Positions 45,393 through 52,248 of a DNA stretch of 64,000 nt are shown piece by piece. The notes beneath the pieces are model-generated. The model was not told the DNA's origin and did not search any database. It worked only from the letters and a program-made list of their open reading frames with translations. This DNA is from Schlesneria sphaerica (lineage in GTDB: Bacteria > Planctomycetota > Planctomycetia > Planctomycetales > Planctomycetaceae), in NCBI RefSeq assembly GCF_044336245.1, contig NZ_CP172346.1:4464001-4528000 (forward strand), read 5' to 3'. The position numbers and the translations under genes were made by a program. Positions within the stretch are counted from its first letter, which is position 1; every line of letters begins with the position of its first letter.

Positions 45393-45874
45393 TGAGGCAC
45401 CATCCCGTCTGTTGTCAGTGGACGAACGGCAACGGTCCACGACCTGGGAACGTGTGCGACCCTGTGTCGCTCTTCGTTCTCCGACTTCATCAAGAATTCT
45501 GCCCCTTCGAGTGTGTAGCCAACACGGACGCATGGCGGAAATGCTGTCGGGTCGCTCGGTCGGTCCTCATCGGGGATACCGGTCAGAATCAGGATGTGAC
45601 CGTTCGTCATGACCACTGCCCATCGGCCCCGCGTCTTGGCTTGCTGGGATCGATTGAAGGTGATCGCGAATTCGATCGCGATTGCTTCCTCCATATCGTC
45701 GGTGAGCGAGGGCGGGAAAGACGTTCGTTTCTTCGGCTGCCAGTTCAGGACGTCGAGCGTCACGAGCCCGAAAGCGTTCGTTTTGGCGTACTCTTGCCAG
45801 ATCTCCTTTTGCTCTGCTTCGCGGGTGTTGAAAACCTTCGTTCCTGGGGTGGATTGAATCACGTAGCCTGTCAT
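45386..45874 (-). CDS. Hypothetical protein, first gene of zinc-ribbon operon
   Basis: 162 residues from ATG 45874 (MTGYVIQSTPGTKVFNTREAEQKEIW). Soluble, mixed alpha/beta: FGLVTLDVLNWQPKKR, EEAIAIEFAITFNRSQQAKTRGRWAVVMTNGHILILTGIPDED, and VRVGYTLEGAEFLMKSENEE. I do not recognise it. It overlaps the next gene by 7 bases. The frame is open far upstream (to 46177) but that part overlaps a better small gene at 45936. Confidence 0.65.
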   Translation of the reverse strand: MTGYVIQSTPGTKVFNTREAEQKEIWQEYAKTNAFGLVTLDVLNWQPKKRTSFPPSLTDDMEEAIAIEFAITFNRSQQAKTRGRWAVVMTNGHILILTGIPDEDRPSDPTAFPPCVRVGYTLEGAEFLMKSENEERHRVAHVPRSWTVAVRPLTTDGMVPQC

Positions 45875-45935
45875 TTGGGACTCACTTTTCGTGGTAGTTG
45901 CTGGGTTGGCGGCTAATTCCTGTGCGGGATCGGGG

Positions 45936-46145
45936 CTACTTCGACTTCGATGACTTGCCGGTGAAATTGCCGACCATTTCACCCCGTTCCCGTCGCATTC
46001 GTTCCTCATCCGACCATTCACCCTGAATGACGAGGCAATGGGCCGCGATCTCATCAGGTGAAGGGATGAAGCTTGATGGGCGTCCGTCGCGAGCCAGGGG
46101 TTGGGCCTCGGGGTTACGTGTGGGCGTACCGGTAGCGCAGAGCAT
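45936..46145 (-). CDS. Small hypothetical protein of the element
   Basis: 69 residues: a Pro/Arg-rich start, then FIPSPDEIAAHCLVIQGEWSDEERMRRERGEM, which looks like a compact helical unit, and a Ser/Lys tail. I do not recognise a named family. ATG 46145. Confidence 0.5.
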   Translation of the reverse strand: MLCATGTPTRNPEAQPLARDGRPSSFIPSPDEIAAHCLVIQGEWSDEERMRRERGEMVGNFTGKSSKSK

Positions 46146-46266
46146 TGGGCGAAAACTCCGTTTGGTTGTGGGCGCACCGGGAGCCCGGAAGAGCGTTCAG
46201 GACTGGTGCGAAGTTTCGACGTTGACCACTTGGCAGCGTGACGGCTTGCCGGGTCAGGAAATGAAA

Positions 46267-46375
46267 AATCCCTCGCAAGGACAGGTCACCACAACACTGA
46301 GCCCCGGCGAGGGATTGGAAACATCAAGATTTTTGAAAAGTGCGGCGTCGCTGTCGACGCTGTCAGTGTTGTGGT
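46267..46375. promoter_or_regulatory. Two interleaved inverted repeats (possible RNA switch or small RNA)
   Basis: Repeat A: AATCCCTCGC (46267-46276) with GCGAGGGATT (46307-46316). Repeat B: ACCACAACACTGA (46288-46300) with TCAGTGTTGTGGT (46363-46375). Both are perfect and the arms cross (A1, B1, A2, B2), so in RNA they would give either a pseudoknot or two folds. The segment lies in a 350-base gap between genes pointing left (46145) and right (46497). Confidence 0.55.
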
Positions 46376-46415
46376 AGGGGAAAGATTACAGTCGGCAAAA
46401 TCGGCTGTCAACAAG

Positions 46416-46451
46416 TTGGCTACTCTTTTGGCCAAATTGTTGGACAAATAA
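46416..46451 (+). repeat. Three 12-base-spaced TTGG repeats upstream of the rightward gene
   Basis: TTGGCTACTCTT (46416-46427), TTGGCCAAATTG (46428-46439) and TTGGACAAATAA (46440-46451) are contiguous 12-mers, each starting TTGG. They lie 46-81 bases before ATG 46497. They could be repressor or iteron half-sites. Confidence 0.45.
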
Positions 46452-46496
46452 ATAACCATGGTTTACGCCAAATGAGAAACGTGATTCAAATACTGC

Positions 46497-46802
46497 ATGG
46501 CCAGACAGGAACACACCCCCGAAGACATTGACCGGATCATCGGCGAACTCACTGCCGTCTGTGATCGACTTCGCGTCATCGCAGACTCAATGAGAAAGTC
46601 TGGCGCGCCTCACGTACTGCTTCAGAGTGCATCACAGCTTAACAAGCACATCCCCGAAGTGGTCCGTTGGTCCGAGAAGTCGGAAGTGGACGCACGGGAT
46701 CAGGTCAGGGCTTACCTCGCCGGGGTTGATTCTCCTGTTGAGATTAGGCGCAGGCTCAATGCGGCACAGAAACTGAAGTCCGCCAAGAAGAAAGCCCCTT
46801 AG
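46497..46802 (+). CDS. Small helical protein, rightward gene within element
   Basis: 101 residues, helical throughout (EDIDRIIGELTAVCDRLRVIADSMRKSG, VRWSEKSEVDARDQVRAYLAG, IRRRLNAAQKLKSAKKKAP) with a basic tail. One of only two element genes on the plus strand. Its 3' end overlaps the convergent broken ParB-like gene by 47 bases. I do not recognise it; a DNA-binding regulator is possible given position and basic end. Confidence 0.62.
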   Translation: MARQEHTPEDIDRIIGELTAVCDRLRVIADSMRKSGAPHVLLQSASQLNKHIPEVVRWSEKSEVDARDQVRAYLAGVDSPVEIRRRLNAAQKLKSAKKKAP

Positions 46803-47377
46803 GCGGCTCGCGAGTCCTGGGCGGCGTCTTTCGCGGCTCCGGCTCAGGAGCGGGCTCTACGAACTTTGGTTCGCGGGGCTTGACTGGCATAGTTGCTACT
46901 TTGCCGGTCTTAGTTTCGTACTTAACTTCCTTTTGCTCCGAAAAGGCGTACTCTGAGTACTCCTTTTTCATAACGCTAACTAGGTTGTGTCCGACGCAAC
47001 ATGCTTCGGCGATCTTGTAAGCGGACCACTGCGACCATTCCGGGTCACTCAGCAGCATTTCAACGGAACGACGCTTATCTTTGTTCGTCCGTGGAAGCGG
47101 TGATCGGCTTCCCCGATTCGACAACGGCTTTCCAGACTTCGACCTGTTGTTCTGGCGTGTCGGTGGCTTTTGAGATCGCTCTCGCCTGTCGCTCGTTTAC
47201 TGGCAGGGATTCAACTTGGCATCCAATGGATGCCAAGTTGTTCACAACCTCGACGGACTGGATTAGCAAGTTCACGTGTCCCTTCGAGCGATTCCACCGC
47301 TTCTTGCAATACTCCTCGAAGGTGGCGTAGTCGGCCCGGTACTCGCGGTTGTCTCGGATGGAGCGGTTTCGACGAAT
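46756..47377 (-). pseudogene. ParB-like / plasmid-replication type gene, truncated and frameshifted
   Basis: Two minus-strand frames read as one protein. Upstream frame (47377 down to 47075): RDNREYRADYATFEEYCKKRW then QSVEVVNNLASIGC, NERQARAISKATDTPEQQVEVWKAVVESGKPITAS. Downstream frame (from about 47090 to 46756): TNKDKRRSVEMLLSDPEWSQWSAYKIAEACCVGHNLVSVMKK and a Pro-rich end. The words YRxxYxTFEEYCxxRW, ExQARxxxKxxxxEQQxxxWxxAVE and DKRRxVxxLLxDPEWSxWS are those of the ParB-like proteins common in planctomycete mobile elements. The frame change falls near 47085-47110, and the 5' end stops at a TGA (47378-47380) directly beside the response regulator gene, without a start codon. So the gene is broken twice. 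Confidence 0.68.
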
Positions 47378-47393
47378 TCAGCAAAACCGATGA

Positions 47394-47783
47394 TCAGATG
47401 TTGACCAGAATCTCAATCGACTCCGGCCTGAGTGGCTTCAAGAGAACGACGTTGCAACCGGCGTCAAATGCCTTTTTTCGAGCTTCCTCTTCTGGCAATA
47501 CGCTGACAGCAACAATTATTATTTCTTGAAACTCTGATTTCTGTCGCAACAGACTGATCAATTCGAAACCATTGATGCCGGGCATTTGCAGGTCAATTAT
47601 CGCGACTTCAGGGCTAAACGACTGCGTAACCTCTAAGGCTTTTCGTCCACTGTAAGCCACTTGAACGTCTTGGCCGTGCATTTTGAGCAGCATACCAAGT
47701 GCATTTGCTGAATCTACGTGATCATCAACGACGAGCGTTCGTCTTCCGGGCGGGTCGATCCCGGAGGGGTGTTGTTGGCTCAT
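47394..47783 (-). CDS. Single-domain response regulator (CheY-like receiver)
   Basis: 129 residues from ATG 47783 (MSQQHPSGIDPPGRRTLVVDDHVDSANALG). Receiver domain complete: acidic pair D20-D21, phospho-acceptor D64 in VAIIDLQMPGINGFEL, the switch Ser in IIVAVSV and K116 in VVLLKPLRPE. There is no output domain, so it works through protein contacts, often with a hybrid kinase. No kinase gene is in the element. Its 3' end abuts the truncated ParB-like gene, as though the receiver gene was inserted into it. Confidence 0.85.
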   Translation of the reverse strand: MSQQHPSGIDPPGRRTLVVDDHVDSANALGMLLKMHGQDVQVAYSGRKALEVTQSFSPEVAIIDLQMPGINGFELISLLRQKSEFQEIIIVAVSVLPEEEARKKAFDAGCNVVLLKPLRPESIEILVNI

Positions 47784-47857
47784 GTCCGCTGCCCCTGTCT
47801 CACAATCCAATACGGTTTGTCATTGGGGGTTTGCGCAGCAAATCCAGTTCCCGCCAA

Positions 47858-48271
47858 TCACTGCCGTTTCTCCCATTTCTCACGCGGGCAAGGCTCCTCG
47901 CCAATTTTGAGCATGTCGCCAACGTAGGATTCCCAAGCCTCATCCGACACTTCCCGGCGACGTGACCACTGCCAGGATCGTGTGGAATCCGGGGCGGGAA
48001 TGCTGATTCTCAGAACCAGGGTTTCGGGGTTCCCGCCGCGTTCAATCAACCAGTGCCGACCGCAGCCGGTGCAGATGAAGAAATGCCCGGCGTGGGAATC
48101 GTCCAGCGCGGGGGCGTCAAGAACGATCCGCTCAGAGCAGGCCCAGCATGGGAGCAATCCCGCCAGGGCGAGCCAGTCGATTAGCGGGCAAGCTCGAAGC
48201 GATCCGATCGGCTTCCAGGGGATGCAGCGGTCGCATCGAAAAAGAAATGACGTCGGGGTCTGGTTTGCCAT
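47858..48271 (-). CDS. Hypothetical Cys-rich (zinc-ribbon) protein
   Basis: 137 residues from ATG 48271 (MANQTPTSFLFRCDRCIPWKP). It has CDRC, CWAC and CTGCGRHW pairs, so one or two zinc sites are likely. The rest is polar with many Trp and Arg (SWQWSRRREVSDEAWESYVGDML). Unrecognised. It is divergent from the membrane protein at 48401. Confidence 0.58.
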   Translation of the reverse strand: MANQTPTSFLFRCDRCIPWKPIGSLRACPLIDWLALAGLLPCWACSERIVLDAPALDDSHAGHFFICTGCGRHWLIERGGNPETLVLRISIPAPDSTRSWQWSRRREVSDEAWESYVGDMLKIGEEPCPREKWEKRQ

Positions 48272-48400
48272 TTCGATTCGCTGCAATTATGGGACACGGA
48301 ATCGAATTATGGATAACAGACAGGATCTCTTGCCGCAATCGACTGGGCGGGTGACACTGCGGGCGAGGTTTGATCACGGCGCGGGCAAAGGAATGAAATC

Positions 48401-48940
48401 GTGTGGGTGTTCTTCACTGGATGGAAACGGAAGCTCGGGTGTGTGGCGCTGGTATTGGCCTGTCTGTTCACTGCCGGGTGGATTCGGAGTTGGGGTACCA
48501 CTGATCGGTTCGGAGTCGCCCAGACGAGTTCTCGGCGCCTATTCGAATCAGTTAAAGGTGAACTCCATTCGCTGACACAGATCTCGCCAGAAACTGAATT
48601 AATGCTTTCGGACGAAGCTTTAGAATGGCAGAGCGAACCAAGTAGAGACAGCGATTCGCTCGCTATGCTTCGAATGGTGAACGCGATCGATTTCTCACAA
48701 AAACTGACTGCATCAATCAGTAATGGTGGGATCGCTACAGTTGAGCAAGATGATAAATTCGACAACGACTTTACCCGGATGGGGTTTTGGTATTGCTCCA
48801 CCAATTGCACCTCGCCACCGATGCGGATGTCATGTGTTTCAATACCTTATTGGTCAATCGTCCTCCCACTCACGGCCATTTCCGCATGGCTCCTGCTCAG
48901 CAAACCCAACCCACAAAGGAAAAGAGGCTCGCCACAATGA
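48401..48940 (+). CDS. Small membrane protein with N- and C-terminal helices
   Basis: 179 residues starting at GTG 48401, supported by AAGGA 8 bases upstream. One hydrophobic helix at the start (LGCVALVLACLFTAGWIRSW) and one near the end (YWSIVLPLTAISAWLLLSKPNP) with a middle of about 110 residues outside the membrane; it ends in a short basic tail. The wording IPYWSIVLPLTAISAWLLLSKP is a type often seen in small planctomycete membrane proteins of unknown role. One of two plus-strand genes in the element; probably cargo. Confidence 0.72.
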   Translation: MWVFFTGWKRKLGCVALVLACLFTAGWIRSWGTTDRFGVAQTSSRRLFESVKGELHSLTQISPETELMLSDEALEWQSEPSRDSDSLAMLRMVNAIDFSQKLTASISNGGIATVEQDDKFDNDFTRMGFWYCSTNCTSPPMRMSCVSIPYWSIVLPLTAISAWLLLSKPNPQRKRGSPQ

Positions 48941-48963
48941 CAAGCCCCTGAAATCCCGTCCCG

Positions 48964-51591
48964 TCAGTTCAATGATCCCATCTGTGACCTGTAACTGTCA
49001 TTGGCACGTTTGGCACTCTGACTGATCCCCTTGGCAGCAACAACCAACCGTTCAACCGTCTGCTGAAGTGCAGCGTTTTTGGCTGCCTCGGACGTTACGG
49101 CGTTGAGGGTTTCCGCTAAGCCGATAGCAACTTCCTGGGTGATCCGGCCCTGAGCCTGAAGGGCTGCTAGATTCTGCTGGGCTACTTCTCCTTGCGCCTG
49201 CTGAAGCTCTGCTTCACCGACGTTGCCATTCTCAAAGTCGCGGTTCGCGGAGTTGCGGCCCCGGTTAATGGCGGCCTGCTGATTTTTGTTCCATTTGGCG
49301 ATCGCAGCCTTGTCCCCCGCCATTGCTTGCTGGCCAAGAGCGGAATCCCGTTCTGCCTGGGCTTGTTGCTCCTTCAGGGCCCGGTCAGCTCGAAGTTGTT
49401 CGAGGACCTTCCGGGGGTCGGTTGAATTGAGAACGTCTTGCGTTGGGAACGCCTTCTTCAGTGCCTCATCCCGGTCGGCTTTGGCTTTGTCCCGCCGTTC
49501 CTGTTCAGCGGCGAACAGGGCTTCCTGTTCCGCGAGCCGTTGCCGCGAAATCAACGACGCCTGCTCGCGTTCTGCCCGGCCGGATTCTTCGATTCCCTTT
49601 TTGCGGGCCTCGAACTGGGCTTTATCGAGATCCAGCCGGATCTTGGCCAGCCGTCGCTCTTTCTCGATTCCCGTGATGCCGGAGCGTTCGAGTTCCAGTT
49701 CTTCTTTTTCGAGTTCTGCCCGGCGAGCGTTGAACTCATCCGCAATCTGCTGGAGTTTGACATTGTGGGCCGCCGCCGCGAATTTCTGCTCCATCTCGGC
49801 AACTTGACTCTTCACCTGAATCTCAGTCGCCCCTGTGGCTCGCATTCGGGATATTGCCGCGTCTCTTTCAGCTTCGAACCGTGCGCGGGCCCCTTCCATC
49901 CCGGATTGTGAATCCTGATCCCGCGCCGTGGAGTTCAGATCCTTCTGAAAACCTGATCTCGCTTGAACGCGCTTCATCTCCAGTTCGTACAACTCTTTCG
50001 ACTTCGCCACCTGGGTGTTAACCCAATCCGTTTCCTCAAGCCTTCGGGCTTTGACCTGGGCGGCGAATTCCGCCTCCTGGGCTCGGGCCTTCTCGCGCAA
50101 GCCAGCTTCGAGATTTGCCAGTTTAGTGACCAGCGTTTCCCGCTCAGCAAGCATCTTCTTTGCTGTCGAGTCATCAAGCTGATTATCGTTCGCCAGTTTT
50201 GACCGGCGTTCATTCCAGGCGCGAAGCTCAGCCTGAATCCCCTCGACCGTCGTAATGGACGCGATGCGGGCGGCCTCCGCACGGGCTGCATCGGATTTGG
50301 TGATTTCGGCATTCATCACGCGAATACGGGCGAAGTCATCCACGGAAGCGGCTTGTGCGTCTGAAACCCTCTTTTGCTCTGCTGCAAATTCACGGGCGGC
50401 TTCTGCTGCCGACCGATACTTGGCATCGGCATTGAAGACACCATCCCACTTCAAATACTGATCCATGTTCAAACGAATGACGTCAGTCAGTGTCTTCGTG
50501 TCACCTGTCAGGATGGCCAGAACGTCAGAGATGGAATCCGAAGTTTGCTGGGCGAGGGACTTCAGAAGTCCCATGTTCTCGACGCTGATATTCGTCGTCC
50601 GCGTCATCGACGCGTCGAACTCCTTCAGGATGTCGGGGATCGGGCTCCAAGCTTCATTGACGGCCGACAGTGCCCCGACAATCCCGCCCCCCACGTCACC
50701 AATGGGGCGAACGAGTTCCGATTGAAGACTGCGAAGCGCTTCGTTGAACCGGGTGAGATTCGATTCATAAACCTCGATCGTCTTCACCCCGAAGGTTTTT
50801 TCAAGGTGGGCGTTGACGTCCGTGATACCTTCAGACTGAACCAGATCGTCCAGGGTGACCCCGAGTTCATTCGCCTTGGCCGTGAACTTATCAAAAGCCT
50901 CGGCCTGCGACTTGGTCTGTTTGCTGGTGTCTTCGGCGAATTCCTTGAACTTGCGGCCAGTCGAATCTAGGGCAACCTCGAAACCCTTCAACCCTAAGCC
51001 AGCCCCAACCAGAACGGGGCCAAGTCCCGTCCCCAGCCCGATGGCGGCCTTTCCAGCGACTTCCGCAGCCTTGCCGACAGTACCCAAACCAAGTCCCGCA
51101 GCCGTCGCGGATGAACCGACGAACAAAAGGTCGTTCGCGATGCCACCAAGGGCATTGTGTTCGGCCTCGTATGCTTTGCCAACAATCTCTTCATGAACCT
51201 GAACCGCTTCGGTGTTTTGCCCCCACAGCGTCTTAATGCCCTTCAGCGCGCCAGAAGTGACGATGGCGTATTTGGCAACCGATGCGGCGGCCGAAATCGT
51301 CCCGTTGACAATGCTGGTGAATGCCTGCTGGGAGGCAACCTTGATGTCGGTATAGCCCTTGATGGCGGCGACTGACAGATCCCCGAAGACTCGGAGCCCG
51401 GTTTGACCCAGTTCTGAAAGCCCATCCTTCTGTTCATTGATGACGACAACCTGTCGTTCCTGGGCTTCGGTGAGAATGTCGGCCCCATCGGCCGCGTTCT
51501 GTGAAGCGATCGCCATTTCTTCGAGCTTGGCATTGATCACATCAAGGCCGTCCGTTGCTTGGTCGTCGAGGTCGATTCTGAGTGCTGGCAT
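48964..51591 (-). CDS. Phage tail tape-measure-like protein, long coiled coil
   Basis: 875 residues. The N-terminal 100 residues are helical. Residues about 80-210 are Gly/Ala-rich and hydrophobic (ISAAASVAKYAIVTSGALKG, DLLFVGSSATAAGLGLGTVGKAAEVAGKAAIGLG in pieces), as in tape-measure proteins that form membrane channels. From about 400 to 800 the protein is a charged Ala/Glu/Arg/Lys/Gln coiled coil. Tape-measure proteins set phage tail length and help DNA entry; here there are no other tail, portal or capsid genes, so either a satellite uses helper tails or the protein has another mechanical role. ATG 51591. About 650 bases of non-coding DNA precede it. Confidence 0.65.
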   Translation of the reverse strand: MPALRIDLDDQATDGLDVINAKLEEMAIASQNAADGADILTEAQERQVVVINEQKDGLSELGQTGLRVFGDLSVAAIKGYTDIKVASQQAFTSIVNGTISAAASVAKYAIVTSGALKGIKTLWGQNTEAVQVHEEIVGKAYEAEHNALGGIANDLLFVGSSATAAGLGLGTVGKAAEVAGKAAIGLGTGLGPVLVGAGLGLKGFEVALDSTGRKFKEFAEDTSKQTKSQAEAFDKFTAKANELGVTLDDLVQSEGITDVNAHLEKTFGVKTIEVYESNLTRFNEALRSLQSELVRPIGDVGGGIVGALSAVNEAWSPIPDILKEFDASMTRTTNISVENMGLLKSLAQQTSDSISDVLAILTGDTKTLTDVIRLNMDQYLKWDGVFNADAKYRSAAEAAREFAAEQKRVSDAQAASVDDFARIRVMNAEITKSDAARAEAARIASITTVEGIQAELRAWNERRSKLANDNQLDDSTAKKMLAERETLVTKLANLEAGLREKARAQEAEFAAQVKARRLEETDWVNTQVAKSKELYELEMKRVQARSGFQKDLNSTARDQDSQSGMEGARARFEAERDAAISRMRATGATEIQVKSQVAEMEQKFAAAAHNVKLQQIADEFNARRAELEKEELELERSGITGIEKERRLAKIRLDLDKAQFEARKKGIEESGRAEREQASLISRQRLAEQEALFAAEQERRDKAKADRDEALKKAFPTQDVLNSTDPRKVLEQLRADRALKEQQAQAERDSALGQQAMAGDKAAIAKWNKNQQAAINRGRNSANRDFENGNVGEAELQQAQGEVAQQNLAALQAQGRITQEVAIGLAETLNAVTSEAAKNAALQQTVERLVVAAKGISQSAKRANDSYRSQMGSLN

Positions 51592-52248
51592 GTGCGCGTC
51601 CTTGCAAAAATTTCTAGTTCAGAAAATTCGCCCGCCAAACACTGACGGGCATTCGGTTGACCAACGACGTGTTGGTCGGAAATCGATCAGGTGTCAGTTG
51701 TTCATGGGTCCTCTTGCTGGTTTGGGTGAAGCTCCTCTTACGATGGGCCGTCCTGGCTAAACACAGACTTTTTGTTTGCGCGAAATCCCCGTGTTTTCAT
51801 GCAGCAGAAGGCGAAAAAAACTGGCGAAAAAGTGTCTTTGTTTAGTCAGTATGGCACAGAGTAAGAGGAGACTTTTCCATTTCGTCGGGAGGACCCATTC
51901 AGCTTCCCCATCAGCATTCGATTCTCTTCGCGAGGATCGCGTTAGCCGCTGTCCCCCGTGCTTCCGTGAGCCAGTCATCGGGCACGAAGGGCAGTGGCTT
52001 AGACGCGATGTGATTTACACCACCATTGCCTTCCGTGTTTCAGACATTCCGTCTGACAGTTGCTTCAATTTCAAGGGGGTGCCCTTAAAACACCTGAAAA
52101 GCATGAGGAAAAGAGAGAAAATACAATTCATATATATTATTGAAGCAACTACTTAAGTCCTTGTGGCCGTAAGGGGAAGACGCTTCAAGAGTGACTGTTG
52201 ACTCCACCCTGAAGCATCTCGCCCGACAAGTCACTTCAAGGGGACGTT
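51592..52248. other. Non-coding region with inverted repeats, AT-rich tract and GCTTCAA repeats: possible origin
   Basis: GACCAAC/GTTGGTC hairpin (51659-51665 with 51671-51677). A 15-bp inverted repeat with two mismatches (51754-51768 with 51834-51848). An AT-rich tract at 52108-52150. Heptamer GCTTCAA at 52062-52068 and 52182-52188 and its complement TTGAAGC at 52140-52146 and 52293-52299, plus more TTCAAG words at 52070, 52235 and 52248. It sits between the tape-measure start and the 3' end of the primase-helicase gene. Confidence 0.45.

Noticed and set aside
45875..46177. Upstream extension of the 45386 gene
   Set aside because: It overlaps the better small gene at 45936-46145 in another frame and has no start signal.
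46301..46325. GGGATTGGAAAC resembling the end of a CRISPR repeat
   Set aside because: It occurs once; no second repeat at spacer distance and no cas genes.
51776..52156. Plus-strand frame of 126 codons in the element
   Set aside because: Runs across the inverted repeats and the AT-rich tract, no ribosome site, Arg/Ser/Cys-rich shadow-like composition.
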